A DNA stretch of 64,000 nt from an uncultured Chlorobiota bacterium (GTDB taxonomy: Bacteria > Bacteroidota > Ignavibacteria > UBA10030 > UBA6906), in contig CAADGV010000033.1 in assembly GCA_900696645.1 (NCBI GenBank), forward strand, positions 62,001 to 126,000, written 5' to 3'. The notes under the pieces are model-generated. The model did no database searches and had not been told where the DNA came from. It worked only from the letters and a program-made list of their open reading frames with translations. Both the position numbers and the translations under genes were made by a program. Positions 17,895 through 27,077 of this stretch are shown one piece after another (position 1 is the stretch's first letter; every line of letters starts with the position of its first letter).

Positions 17895-18826
17895 GATGCA
17901 ACCTCACGTTTGATGAGATTGATGAATGAATCCTCAAGCGAGGTTCGCTTCTTTGCAATGTGCGTGATGTCGATTCCGTGCCGACGAAGCATATCAATGA
18001 GATGGTTGAGTTCGGAAGCATCCTTCAATTCGGCAGAGATGATCTGTTTATCGACCCTGAACTTCATCACGGTTGCCGCCGCCTCGTGATGGAAATTCTC
18101 CGGCAAAGAGCCGGTAAATCCAATCTCGTAATTTGTGTCGGTGACGGTCAATTCATCTACCGTTCCCACCTTTAGCAACTTGCCTTTGTCAAGAATTGCG
18201 ACCCTGTCTGAAATTAACTCAACCTCGGAAAGAATGTGGGAGTTCAGAAAGATGGTTTTGCCTTCGGACTTCAGTCGCTTCAGGATGTCGCGGATTTCTT
18301 TTCTGCCGACGGGATCGACGCCATCAGTTGGCTCGTCGAGAAAAAGAACGTCGGGATTGTTGATGAGAGATTGCGCGAGGCCGAGTCGCTGCATCATCCC
18401 TTTGGAATACTTCTTCACTTTCATCTTTGCCCATTGTTCCATTCCGACGAGCTTGAGGAGGGATGGAGTTCGGGATTTGGTTTCAGCATGGTTCATTCCG
18501 CTCAATCCGCCAAACAGCAGCATCACCTGCTCGCCTGTCAGATAGCCCGGGTAGCGATGATTTTCAGGCAAATAGCCGATGCGTTCACGAACTTTGACAT
18601 CGGGAAGGAGAGTACCGAGAATGCTCGCCCGCCCACCGGTGGGGTTGACAAGCCCTAACAGGATTTTGATAAATGTGGTTTTACCGGCTCCGTTGGGTCC
18701 CAGCAATCCAAAAATCTGCCCTTGCTCGACGTTAATCGTGAAGTCGTTGAGCGCAGTTACTGAAAGCTTCTTGTTGACGAAATCGGAATAGACTTTCGTA
18801 AGAGATTCGGAGGAGATGGCAGACAT
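17891..18826 (-). CDS. ABC transporter ATP-binding protein, NosF/GldA-like
   Basis: A 311-residue ATPase. Walker A is GPNGAGKTTF, the signature loop is YSKGMMQRLGLA, Walker B is DVLFLDEPTDGVD, and the switch His is in LNSHILSEVE. The C-terminal about 80 residues are the DUF4162-type extension common in ABC-2 ATPases. It is coupled to the permease by a 4-base overlap. It begins the minus-strand ABC block, 25 bases downstream of the PIN toxin gene. Confidence 0.9.
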   Translation of the reverse strand: MSAISSESLTKVYSDFVNKKLSVTALNDFTINVEQGQIFGLLGPNGAGKTTFIKILLGLVNPTGGRASILGTLLPDVKVRERIGYLPENHRYPGYLTGEQVMLLFGGLSGMNHAETKSRTPSLLKLVGMEQWAKMKVKKYSKGMMQRLGLAQSLINNPDVLFLDEPTDGVDPVGRKEIRDILKRLKSEGKTIFLNSHILSEVELISDRVAILDKGKLLKVGTVDELTVTDTNYEIGFTGSLPENFHHEAAATVMKFRVDKQIISAELKDASELNHLIDMLRRHGIDITHIAKKRTSLEDSFINLIKREVAS

Positions 18827-18851
18827 TGTGGCTGTGGTGTTTCGTTTGTTG

Positions 18852-19217
18852 CTATTTCAGCAATTTCTTGAGTCGTTTATCAAATGTGTGGATTTGGTGT
18901 CCATGAACATGGTTATAAGCAAAGAGCAGACAATCAACGAAATCGAGGCGTGATGATGCGAAAAAACGCAGGCCCTGTTCAAGCACGACGGCGTCAGTAG
19001 TTTGTATGTTCCTGAAGTCCAGAAGTTTCCTGAGTGTTGCATAAACTTTCCGTCGAGGCACGTTGTACACATGCAGGAGTACATAGACAACCTCGGCGAT
19101 GACTTCAAAAGGAACAAATACATCAGTGGACTCTATAACTGTGGCGGCCCTGGAAGCGAGTGATTCATTGTCATTCAAGAGATAGCGAAGGATGACATTG
19201 GCGTCAACGATCTGCAT
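18852..19217 (-). CDS. PIN-domain RNase toxin (VapC-like)
   Basis: A 121-residue single PIN domain. The metal-binding acidic residues of the fold are visible: Asp5 in IVDANVILRYL, a Glu in PFEVIAEVVYVL at about 40, and Asp in SRLDFVDCLLFAYN at about 92-95. The C-terminal HTFDKRLKKLL is typical. VapC-type toxins cleave tRNA or rRNA. It overlaps the preceding antitoxin gene by 14 bases, standard for type II pairs. Confidence 0.88.
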   Translation of the reverse strand: MQIVDANVILRYLLNDNESLASRAATVIESTDVFVPFEVIAEVVYVLLHVYNVPRRKVYATLRKLLDFRNIQTTDAVVLEQGLRFFASSRLDFVDCLLFAYNHVHGHQIHTFDKRLKKLLK

Positions 19218-19446
19218 GTTTCGCCTTTGCGGCTATCGTCCAAGCGGTTCTCTCTCGCTGTCTTTTCCGGGCATTGCCGTACTTCGAAAGGTTGCCGAGA
19301 AGCGTGCGTTCTGCGGGCTTTTTCTTGAGCTCCGAGGGAAGATGAAGAGACACCTTCACTTTTTTTGCGTTTGTTCGTTGCCTGATTGCTGCTGGAACTC
19401 GAATTAAACCGTCATGAACAACTGTAACAAATTCAAGTGTTGACAT
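19204..19446 (-). CDS. Antitoxin partner of the PIN toxin
   Basis: An 80-residue basic protein. The first about 25 residues (EFVTVVHDGLIRVPAAIRQ) resemble a swapped-hairpin DNA-binding antitoxin of the AbrB/MazE type; the rest is charged and probably disordered until bound to toxin. The call rests mainly on size, charge and the 14-base overlap with the downstream PIN gene. Confidence 0.72.
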   Translation of the reverse strand: MSTLEFVTVVHDGLIRVPAAIRQRTNAKKVKVSLHLPSELKKKPAERTLLGNLSKYGNARKRQRERTAWTIAAKAKHADR

Positions 19447-19547
19447 CGTAGCTCCGTAATATCAGTGATGCTCATCTGCACAATTGACCCTGCTCGAAAA
19501 TACCCAAAACGATCAAATGAGTCAATCTGGTGCCGCCGCCTGCTATT

Positions 19548-20969
19548 TCAATTCCCAAACGGCCTGACGATCTTTCCTTCGTCCCATCGTTTCAGATAGT
19601 CTTGCGTTTCTTTTTTGACAATGCCGCCAAGCAGGATAAGCCCTATGAGGTTCGGAACTGCCATCAACGCATTGCAGATATCGCCGAAGTTCCACACAAT
19701 CTCAAGATGATGTCCCTGCAAAACAGCCCCGAAGAACACGAACAAGCAGAAGAGATACCGGTACGGCATTGCGCTTTTCACTCCCCACAAATACTTTGCA
19801 CCCTGCTCACCGTAATACGACCAACCGATGAGAGTCGTGTAGCCAAACAACAAGCTGCTGAAACTCACGATCCATCCGCCAAGGTTAGTGCCGAGTCCGA
19901 CGGCAAACGCGGATTTCGTCAGTTCTGTGCTGGTGAGGCCCGTGATGTGCGGGTGAAGATTGGAAGAGAGAATAACAATCGTCGTCATGCTGCAGACGAT
20001 GATCGTGTCGATGAACGTTCCCATCATTGCGACCATGCCTTGTGCAGCGGCTTCATTTCCTTTCGCTGCGGCCGCAGGGATGGAACAAGAACCGATTCCG
20101 GATTCGTTAGAGAGTGTGCCGCGAGCCACCCCAAAACGGATTGCCTCCTTTACTGTATGCCCAAGAAATCCTCCCACCATTGCTTCGTTCGTTAGTGCCG
20201 ATTTCAGAACAACCATGATGATATCGGGAATGATCAGGACGTTTGTGAGAATAACGTAGAGGCCGGCACCCATGTACAGGACGATCATACTCGGCACAAG
20301 CCTTTCTGCTACGGCTGCGATTCTCTTCACGCCTCCAATAATAACAACGCCCACAAGCAACGCCAACGCAATGCCGCTGATTGCAAACGGAATTCCGAAA
20401 TCGCTGTTGAGCGCCAACGCAATAGAATTCGATTGCGCCATGTTTCCGCTTCCCATTGTTGCCATCAGAATCACTGCAATGGAAAACCAGAGGGCGAGAG
20501 CCTTTCCGACGCCTTTGTGTTTCAATCCATCCCGCAAATAGTACATTGCGCCACCGCTGTATGTGCCGTCGGCTGTCTTAATTCTGTACCTCAAGCCCAG
20601 CATTCCTTCGGCATACTTTGTTGCCATCCCGAATACTGCTGTCATCCACATCCAAAACGGAGCGCCCGGTCCGCCGCTTGCAATTGCAGTGGCAACGCCA
20701 GCAATGTTTCCGTTTCCGACGGTTGCTGCAAGCGCCGTCATCAACGCTTGAAAGGGGGTAATATCGCCCGTCCTGCCTTCCATTTCCTTCTTGTTTCTTC
20801 CCAGAAGCATGAAGCGCATGGCAAGTCCCAGCCTTCTCACCTGAACAAAGCCGGTTTGAAACGACATGTAGATTCCCGTTCCGGCAAGCAGAAGAATCAC
20901 AAAAGGCCACCAGATGTTTCCCGCAATGATTGACGTGATATGGAGGAGGCTGTCAAGAAGTTCAGTCAT
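19548..20969 (-). CDS. Sodium/alanine symporter (AGCS family)
   Basis: A 473-residue inner-membrane amino acid transporter with about eleven helices. AGCS marks include PFQALMTALAATVGNGNIAGVATAI near 68-92 and GVARGTLSNESGIGSCSIPAAAA at about 275-297. It imports alanine or glycine with sodium. It is divergent from the Rrf2/SUF operon. A promoter is readable 57 bases upstream of the start. Confidence 0.93.
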   Translation of the reverse strand: MTELLDSLLHITSIIAGNIWWPFVILLLAGTGIYMSFQTGFVQVRRLGLAMRFMLLGRNKKEMEGRTGDITPFQALMTALAATVGNGNIAGVATAIASGGPGAPFWMWMTAVFGMATKYAEGMLGLRYRIKTADGTYSGGAMYYLRDGLKHKGVGKALALWFSIAVILMATMGSGNMAQSNSIALALNSDFGIPFAISGIALALLVGVVIIGGVKRIAAVAERLVPSMIVLYMGAGLYVILTNVLIIPDIIMVVLKSALTNEAMVGGFLGHTVKEAIRFGVARGTLSNESGIGSCSIPAAAAKGNEAAAQGMVAMMGTFIDTIIVCSMTTIVILSSNLHPHITGLTSTELTKSAFAVGLGTNLGGWIVSFSSLLFGYTTLIGWSYYGEQGAKYLWGVKSAMPYRYLFCLFVFFGAVLQGHHLEIVWNFGDICNALMAVPNLIGLILLGGIVKKETQDYLKRWDEGKIVRPFGN

Positions 20970-21025
20970 ACTAACTCCGTTGTTTGTAAGGATTGTGTTG
21001 GAAAGCTGTCGGGCGTGTGGCTACC

Positions 21026-21054
21026 ATGATACTGGAATACATGTTCAGAGTCAA
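21026..21054 (-). promoter_or_regulatory. Sigma-70-type promoter of the alanine symporter gene
   Basis: On the minus strand TTGACT (21054-21049) and TATCAT (21031-21026) are separated by exactly 17 bases. The -10 box is 57 bases upstream of the symporter ATG. Box quality and spacing support it; no mapped transcript is available. Confidence 0.55.
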
Positions 21055-21200
21055 TGAAGATGGCGAACAATGACTTCCGCAGCGAACTTGAAACTTTCCT
21101 TGCTTTTCAATATCTTAAGTGCAGGAAATTTTCATGTAGAACGGTAACGGAACTTGAAAGTAAATGTGGTTGTTTAGGATCGAAAGAAGACGTGTAGTAC

Positions 21201-21222
21201 GAGGCTAAGCCTCAATTTTTTT
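21201..21222 (+). terminator. Terminator-like hairpin upstream of the SUF regulator
   Basis: GAGGC (21201-21205) and GCCTC (21209-21213) form a 5-bp stem with a 3-base loop, followed by AA and seven T. In plus orientation it would stop a transcript started before 21200, 35 bases ahead of the rrf2 start codon. It could be the end of a small RNA or an attenuator in the SUF leader. Confidence 0.45.
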
Positions 21223-21228
21223 GACCCT

Positions 21229-21253
21229 AAATAGGACTTAACAAGTCGGAGTT
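21229..21253 (+). promoter_or_regulatory. IscR-like operator over the rrf2 ribosome site
   Basis: The core GACT-N5-AGTC (21235-21247) has the spacing of the type 1 IscR site of enterobacteria (GACTRWWWYAGTC), with only partly matching flanks. It ends ten bases before the GTG start of the Rrf2 gene, next to the GGAG ribosome site. Autoregulation of the SUF operon is the natural reading. Confidence 0.45.
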
Positions 21254-21256
21254 CGA

Positions 21257-21658
21257 GTGGTAAGGCTGTCAAAAAAGGTTGAATACGGGTTAATAGCAAT
21301 TCGGCATATTGCCGCACATCCCTCCGACGTGGTTACGGCGAAGGAGATTGCCGACAAGTATCAAATACCGTATGAACTTCTCGCGAAAGTGTTGCAACGG
21401 CTCTCGCGTGAGGGTCTGATAACTTCACAGCAGGGAGTTCGCGGCGGATACTCGTTGACCAAGAACCCGAATGAGATTACTGTCTCAATGATCATTAATG
21501 CTATCGAAGGCAATAGTCTCGCGATTGCCCAATGTATGACTGAAGGACCGGAAAGCTGCGATGTGTTCAACGTCTGCACCATCAAATCTCCGCTGTCGAA
21601 AGTTCAGGCAAACATAGAAAATGCATTTGACACAATGACGCTGGCGCAGATAGTATGA
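21257..21658 (+). CDS. Rrf2/IscR-family iron-sulfur-sensing regulator
   Basis: A 133-residue transcription factor. The N-terminal winged helix-turn-helix (LSKKVEYGLIAIRHIAAHP through LSREGLITSQQGVRGGYSL) is followed by three Cys in the pattern C-x7-C-x5-C (QCMTEGPESCDVFNVC, about 96-111), the [2Fe-2S] ligands of IscR-like members. The start is GTG with GGAG five bases before it. The last four bases overlap the desulfurase start (ATGA). It is the first gene of the SUF operon and is expected to adjust it to cluster demand. Confidence 0.93.
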   Translation: MVRLSKKVEYGLIAIRHIAAHPSDVVTAKEIADKYQIPYELLAKVLQRLSREGLITSQQGVRGGYSLTKNPNEITVSMIINAIEGNSLAIAQCMTEGPESCDVFNVCTIKSPLSKVQANIENAFDTMTLAQIV

Positions 21659-22839
21659 AAGAACTTCGCTTGCCCATATATCTCGACAATCACTCCACGA
21701 CTCAGGTCGATTCCCAGGTTGTTGATGCAATGCTGCCGTATTTTTCCGAACAGTACGGCAATGCGGCAAGCAAGCAGCACGAATTCGGTTGGCGTGCGGA
21801 AGCAGCCGTCGAAGCAGCACGAAAGACGATTGCCAGACTGATTGGAGCCGAGAAGAACGAAATTGTATTCACGAGCGGGGCGACTGAATCGATCAATCTT
21901 GCTTTGAAAGGCGTTGCAGAAGCGTATGCAAGCAAAGGCAATCACATTATTACTGCTGCGACTGAACACAAAGCGGTTCTGGATACCTGCAAGCGGCTTG
22001 AGAAGTACGGCTTTCAGATTTCAATTCTGCCGGTCGACCGCTACGGGTTAGTTTCGGTTGTAGATGTGGAGAACGCCATCACAGAAAAGACAACACTCGT
22101 CAGTATCATGACGGCGAATAACGAAATCGGAACGATTGCTCCGATCCGGGAGATCGGCGAGATGTGCCGCGTGCGGAACATCATCTTTCACACAGATGCA
22201 ACACAGGCTGTGGGGAAAATTCCGGTGGATGTGATAGCGATGAATATTGATTTACTTTCGTTCAGCTCCCACAAAATGTACGGCCCGAAAGGTATCGGCG
22301 CATTGTTTGTTCGAAGTACAACACCCAAGCTGCGGGTCATGCCACAAATTGACGGAGGAGGACACGAAAGTGGTTTGCGCTCGGGGACGTTGAACGTTCC
22401 GGCGATTGTCGGGTTCGGTGAGGCAGCAAAGCTTGCGCACGCCGCGATGGAGGAGGAAAGCGTACAGATAAAACATCTGCGTGATCGTCTGGAAAACGGA
22501 ATTCTCGCGCAAGTGCCCGACAGCTTTGTCAACGGCCATCCGACGAGTCGGCTTCCCAACAATTCCAGTATTACCTTCAGGTTTGCTGAAGCCGACAGGA
22601 TGATGATGGAAATGAAGGATGTCGCTGTATCTTCCGGTTCGGCTTGTTCAAGTGACGAGCCGGAACCGTCGCATGTACTCAGAGCAATCGGGCTGAACAA
22701 CGAAGATGCAAAGAGTTCCATCCGCTTCGGGGTTGGAAGGTTTACCACCGAGCAGGAAATTGATTACGTTATACAACGAGTGAGAGAGACAGTGCAGAGT
22801 GTTCGTGACAGAAAAGTTCACGTTCAACTAACACACTAA
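21655..22839 (+). CDS. iscS: Group I cysteine desulfurase (IscS/NifS)
   Basis: A 394-residue PLP enzyme that takes sulfur from cysteine as a persulfide. The N-terminus is IYLDNHSTTQVD, the PLP lysine is in SFSSHKMYGPKG (about residue 205), and the persulfide Cys is in the group I loop SSGSACSSDEPEPSHVL near residue 328. It is coupled to the Rrf2 gene by a 4-base overlap. The same operon also encodes a group II enzyme (SufS at 27078), so this one may serve tRNA thiolation or other acceptors. That split of roles is inference. Confidence 0.93.
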   Translation: MKELRLPIYLDNHSTTQVDSQVVDAMLPYFSEQYGNAASKQHEFGWRAEAAVEAARKTIARLIGAEKNEIVFTSGATESINLALKGVAEAYASKGNHIITAATEHKAVLDTCKRLEKYGFQISILPVDRYGLVSVVDVENAITEKTTLVSIMTANNEIGTIAPIREIGEMCRVRNIIFHTDATQAVGKIPVDVIAMNIDLLSFSSHKMYGPKGIGALFVRSTTPKLRVMPQIDGGGHESGLRSGTLNVPAIVGFGEAAKLAHAAMEEESVQIKHLRDRLENGILAQVPDSFVNGHPTSRLPNNSSITFRFAEADRMMMEMKDVAVSSGSACSSDEPEPSHVLRAIGLNNEDAKSSIRFGVGRFTTEQEIDYVIQRVRETVQSVRDRKVHVQLTH

Positions 22840-22857
22840 TAACAGGTCATCACAACA

Positions 22858-23487
22858 ATGAAACAGCTCGATTACGTTCTGAACAACGAAAAGGAAGTGC
22901 TGGCGTTCATTAGAAGTCATTACCCGATGTATCATCTTTCGAACATCTTCTTTAGAGATTTACAGTATGGAATTCAGAAGCTGTTTGAGCGTCGCGGAGA
23001 GAAGCTAAACTACGCGAATGCCGAGAAGGTAGCCCGCGCATTTGTGGAAAAGTTGGAGAAGAATAAGATCCTCAACAAAATCGACAGTCAAAGCTGGGTC
23101 TTGAACTATCCGGAATACAAGAAGCCGGCAGTGACTTCCGCGGCCCCGGCAAAACCCGCACCTGGTGCCGCTCCGGCAAAATCGCCTTCGGCGGCAACAC
23201 CACGTGCCCCGCTTCCACCATTGGGAGGCGCGAAGCCGGCCGGTGTTGCTGCTGCAAAACCCGGTTTACCGCCTCTTTCGAGTTCGAAGCCTGCTGTTGC
23301 CGCACCGGCCGCGCCTGCAACTTCTGAGCGACCATCACAACCGACAGAACAGCAAGCCAAAGCGGAACAACCGGCGGCAGAGACTTCGGCACAGCCGCAA
23401 GCGGCAACACCCGCTGCTCCGGCGACAGGTCAAAAGAAAACGCTTCCGCCGTTGAAGGGAAATTATACACCAGCAGGGAAGAAATAA
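22858..23487 (+). CDS. Unknown SUF-operon protein with Pro/Ala-rich tail
   Basis: A 209-residue cytosolic protein. Residues 1-85 form a compact helical domain ([16 protein letters not shown], then [21 protein letters not shown]). From about 88 to the end it is low-complexity Ala/Pro/Lys/Gln with the phrase PPL recurring (LPPLGG, LPPLSS, LPPLKG). No Cys is present, so it cannot itself carry a cluster. It lies between the desulfurase and sufB with short gaps (18 and 20 bases). I do not recognise the family; an adaptor role is possible. Confidence 0.75.
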   Translation: MKQLDYVLNNEKEVLAFIRSHYPMYHLSNIFFRDLQYGIQKLFERRGEKLNYANAEKVARAFVEKLEKNKILNKIDSQSWVLNYPEYKKPAVTSAAPAKPAPGAAPAKSPSAATPRAPLPPLGGAKPAGVAAAKPGLPPLSSSKPAVAAPAAPATSERPSQPTEQQAKAEQPAAETSAQPQAATPAAPATGQKKTLPPLKGNYTPAGKK

Positions 23488-23507
23488 CCTGTAACAAGGA
23501 AATACAG

Positions 23508-24950
23508 ATGGCAACTGAAAACAACGACATCGAAGTTCTTACCAACAAAGAATACAAGTACGGCTTCATAACCGATATCGAGATGGATATTGCGCCTCCC
23601 GGATTGAATGAGGATGTCATTCGTCTTATCTCGAAGAAAAAGAATGAACCGGACTGGTTGCTTGAATGGCGGCTGAAGGCATATCGCCACTGGTTGACGA
23701 TGGAAGAGCCGAAGTGGCACAACGTGCAATATCCACCCATCGACTACCAGGCGGCAAGTTATTATGCCGCGCCAAAGCAAAAGAAGCAACTCTCCAGTCT
23801 CGATGAAGTCGATCCTGAATTGCTGAAAACATATGAAAAACTTGGCATCTCGCTCGACGAACAAAAACGCCTGACCGGCGTTGCAGTTGATGCAGTGTTC
23901 GACAGTGTTTCTGTTGCGACGACATTCAAGAAGACTCTCGGCGAGATGGGAATTATCTTCTGCTCGTTCAGCGAAGCAGTACATAATCATCCCGAACTCG
24001 TCAAGAAATATCTCGGTTCGGTTGTTCCATACACGGATAATTTTTTCGCGTCGCTCAACTCGGCTGTATTCAGTGACGGCTCATTCTGTTTTATCCCGAA
24101 AGGCGTCCGCTGCCCGATGGAACTCTCAACCTACTTCCGTATCAACGCCGCTGAGACGGGTCAGTTTGAGCGGACGTTGATTGTTGCGGAAGAGGGCGCA
24201 TACGTCAGCTATCTTGAAGGATGCACTGCCCCGATGCGCGATACGAATCAGTTGCATGCGGCTGTTGTTGAGTTGGTGGCGCTGGACAATGCCCAGATCA
24301 AGTACTCGACAGTGCAGAATTGGTATCCGGGTGATAAAGAAGGGAAGGGTGGGATTTACAATTTTGTCACCAAACGCGGCAAAGCAATGACGAACGCGAA
24401 AATATCCTGGACGCAGGTTGAGACAGGATCTGCCATCACGTGGAAGTATCCAAGCTGTATTTTGCAGGGCGATAATTCTGTCGGGGAATTCTATTCGGTT
24501 GCTGTTACGAATCACTATCAGCAAGCGGATACGGGGACGAAAATGATTCACATCGGCAAGAACACGAAAAGCACAATCGTCTCGAAAGGCATTTCGGGCG
24601 GCTTCGGGCAGAATTCGTACCGCGGGCTTGTGAAGATTGCGAAAGGCGCAACCGGTTCACGCAACTTCTCGCAATGCGATTCGCTGCTGCTCGGCGACAA
24701 ATGCGGAGCACATACGTTCCCGTACATTGAAGTGAAGAACACGTCGTCCAAGGTCGAGCACGAAGCTTCGACTTCGAAAATCGGAGAAGACCAGATCTTC
24801 TACTGCAAGCAACGCGGGCTGTCGGGGGAAGATGCAGTGAACATGATTGTCAACGGGTTCTGCAAGGAAGTGTTCCGCGAGTTGCCGATGGAGTTTGCCG
24901 TCGAAGCGCAAAAGTTGTTGGGCGTAAGCCTTGAAGGAAGTGTCGGATAA
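23508..24950 (+). CDS. sufB: Fe-S cluster assembly scaffold SufB
   Basis: A 480-residue SufB, core of the SufBC2D complex where [Fe-S] clusters are built. Typical stretches are [32 protein letters not shown], the beta-helix part with [20 protein letters not shown], and the conserved C-terminal [28 protein letters not shown]. Cys in LEGCTAP and CSGxC-like positions fit the scaffold. Length is normal. It is followed by sufC after 24 bases. Confidence 0.97.
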   Translation: MATENNDIEVLTNKEYKYGFITDIEMDIAPPGLNEDVIRLISKKKNEPDWLLEWRLKAYRHWLTMEEPKWHNVQYPPIDYQAASYYAAPKQKKQLSSLDEVDPELLKTYEKLGISLDEQKRLTGVAVDAVFDSVSVATTFKKTLGEMGIIFCSFSEAVHNHPELVKKYLGSVVPYTDNFFASLNSAVFSDGSFCFIPKGVRCPMELSTYFRINAAETGQFERTLIVAEEGAYVSYLEGCTAPMRDTNQLHAAVVELVALDNAQIKYSTVQNWYPGDKEGKGGIYNFVTKRGKAMTNAKISWTQVETGSAITWKYPSCILQGDNSVGEFYSVAVTNHYQQADTGTKMIHIGKNTKSTIVSKGISGGFGQNSYRGLVKIAKGATGSRNFSQCDSLLLGDKCGAHTFPYIEVKNTSSKVEHEASTSKIGEDQIFYCKQRGLSGEDAVNMIVNGFCKEVFRELPMEFAVEAQKLLGVSLEGSVG

Positions 24951-24974
24951 TATCAAATCAAAAAGGAAGAAACG

Positions 24975-25733
24975 ATGTTAGAAGTGAGAAATCTCCATGC
25001 CTCGGTGAATGGGAATGAAATTCTCCACGGCATTAATCTGAAAGTCAATGCAGGTGAAATACACGCCATCATGGGGCCCAACGGTTCGGGCAAAAGTACG
25101 TTTGCCGGAGTACTGGCGGGGCGTGACGCGTATGAGGTAACCGAAGGACAAGTCTTGTATCAAGGCAAAGATCTTCTCGATATGCAACCTGAAGAGCGTG
25201 CACGCGAAGGCGTGTTTCTTGCGTTTCAGTATCCCGTCGAGATTCCGGGCGTGACGAATACATATTTCCTGAAGGCGGGACTGAATGCAATCCGTAAGCA
25301 TCGCGGACTCGAACTGCTCGATGCCGTGGACTTTCTCGCTCTCGTGAAGGACAAGATGAAATTGGTCGAAATGGATCAAAGCTTGCTTAATCGGCCCGTG
25401 AACGAAGGGTTTTCGGGCGGGGAGAAGAAGCGAAACGAAATCTTTCAGATGGCCGTGCTTGAACCGAAACTCTCGATTCTCGACGAGACGGATTCCGGAC
25501 TTGATATCGACGCGTTGCGCATTGTTGCAGACGGCGTCAACAAGCTTCGCTCGAAAGAGAATGCCACGATCATCGTTACGCACTATCAGCGGTTGCTGAA
25601 CTACATCGTGCCTGATTTCGTTCATGTATTGGTTGACGGGAAGATTGTGAAAAGCGGCGGCAAGGAGCTTGCACTTCTACTGGAAGAACGTGGCTACGAT
25701 TGGGTCCGTGAAGAAACCGAAGCGGTTGCCTGA
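24975..25733 (+). CDS. sufC: SUF ATPase SufC
   Basis: A 252-residue cytosolic ABC ATPase driving SufB-SufD rearrangement. Walker A is GPNGSGKST, the SufC signature is [11 protein letters not shown], and Walker B is [28 protein letters not shown] is SufC-specific. A ribosome site (AAGGAAGAAACG) precedes the ATG. It lies between sufB and sufD with short gaps. Confidence 0.97.
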   Translation: MLEVRNLHASVNGNEILHGINLKVNAGEIHAIMGPNGSGKSTFAGVLAGRDAYEVTEGQVLYQGKDLLDMQPEERAREGVFLAFQYPVEIPGVTNTYFLKAGLNAIRKHRGLELLDAVDFLALVKDKMKLVEMDQSLLNRPVNEGFSGGEKKRNEIFQMAVLEPKLSILDETDSGLDIDALRIVADGVNKLRSKENATIIVTHYQRLLNYIVPDFVHVLVDGKIVKSGGKELALLLEERGYDWVREETEAVA

Positions 25734-25743
25734 GGAAGTGGAC

Positions 25744-27075
25744 ATGAAAGAAACAAAAAGCATAGAGTGGTACAAATCCAGATTTGACCTTTTTGAAAAG
25801 AGCCTGAACGGCGAATCCAAATCGGAATTGCATGCATTGCGCAAACAGGCGATGCAGAAATTTGCCGGAATGGGATTTCCCTCATCGCATGATGAGGAGT
25901 GGCGTTTTACGAATGTTCTGCCGATTGCCAAAATGGAATTCACGCCCGTCTTCGAGTATTCCGGCAAAGGTTTGCGGCAGGCGGATATTGACAAGTTCAC
26001 GTTCGGAGGATTACATTGTACGCGCCTTGTGTTCATCAACGGACATTTGGCGGATGAATTCTCTACGCATGATCCGCAGCCCGGGGTGACAATTGCAGGG
26101 TTGAGGTCGGCAATCAATTCGCATTCCGAACTCGTGAATCGGCACCTTGCAAAGTATGTGAAGATTGGCGAAAACGCCTTTACGGCACTGAGTACAGCAT
26201 TTATTCACGATGGCGCCTTCGTGCATGTTGCAAAGAATACTGAAATCACGAATCCAATTCACTTGCTATTCATCGTAACGGGAGATCAGAAAGTTGCTGT
26301 AAGTCCTCGCAATCTCATTGTGGCAGAACCGGGAAGCAAGGCTTCGATCGTCGAAAGTTACGTCAGCCTTGCCTCGGCCCCGTATCTGACAAATGCCGTC
26401 ACGGAATTCGTTGTGGATGAGAATGCGACGATTGAACATGATAAACTGCAGGATGAGAGTCTCGATAGTTATCATATTGGAACCATCCATTTTCAGCAAA
26501 GCAGAAACAGTAACGTTGTCTCCAATGCCATCAACCTCGGGGCGGCAATAGCCCGGAACAACATAACAGCAGTGCTCAACGGCGAAGGGATCGAATCAAC
26601 GCTGAACGGCTTGTCGCTTGCAACGGGAACCCAGCACGTCGATAATCATACGGCAATCGATCATGCCAAGCCGCATTGTGCAAGTCATGAGTTGTACAAG
26701 TCAATTCTTGACGGGAAGTCGAAGGGTGTTTTCAACGGAAAAATCTTTGTCCGGAAAGATGCCCAGAAAACGGACGCGAAACAGACCAACAAGACGTTGC
26801 TTCTCTCCGATGAGGCGACCGTCAACACAAAGCCGCAGTTGGAGATTTTTGCGGATGATGTGAAATGCACGCATGGCGCAACAGTCGGCCATCTTGACGA
26901 AGAACAGAAATTCTATCTCCGTTCGCGCGGAGTAGGCGAGGAGGAGGCAAATGATTTGCTCACCTTCGCCTTTGCCAGCGATGTGATTAATCGCGTTCAC
27001 ATCGATGCGTTGCGTGAGCAACTCGATATGATGATTCATGCCCGGCTGCAACGCGGACGAATGCTCGAAAGGTAA
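25744..27075 (+). CDS. sufD: Fe-S cluster assembly protein SufD
   Basis: A 443-residue SufD, partner of SufB in the scaffold complex. The N-terminal helical part (SHDEEWRFTNV, a SufD mark) leads into the beta-helix. The C-terminal core has ATVGHLDEEQKFYLRSRGVGEEEANDLLTFAFASDV, the SufB/D domain signature, and DNHTAIDHAKPHCASHELYKSIL in the middle. ATG 25744 follows sufC by ten bases; an in-frame earlier start would lie inside sufC. Confidence 0.95.
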   Translation: MKETKSIEWYKSRFDLFEKSLNGESKSELHALRKQAMQKFAGMGFPSSHDEEWRFTNVLPIAKMEFTPVFEYSGKGLRQADIDKFTFGGLHCTRLVFINGHLADEFSTHDPQPGVTIAGLRSAINSHSELVNRHLAKYVKIGENAFTALSTAFIHDGAFVHVAKNTEITNPIHLLFIVTGDQKVAVSPRNLIVAEPGSKASIVESYVSLASAPYLTNAVTEFVVDENATIEHDKLQDESLDSYHIGTIHFQQSRNSNVVSNAINLGAAIARNNITAVLNGEGIESTLNGLSLATGTQHVDNHTAIDHAKPHCASHELYKSILDGKSKGVFNGKIFVRKDAQKTDAKQTNKTLLLSDEATVNTKPQLEIFADDVKCTHGATVGHLDEEQKFYLRSRGVGEEEANDLLTFAFASDVINRVHIDALREQLDMMIHARLQRGRMLER

Positions 27076-27077
27076 TT

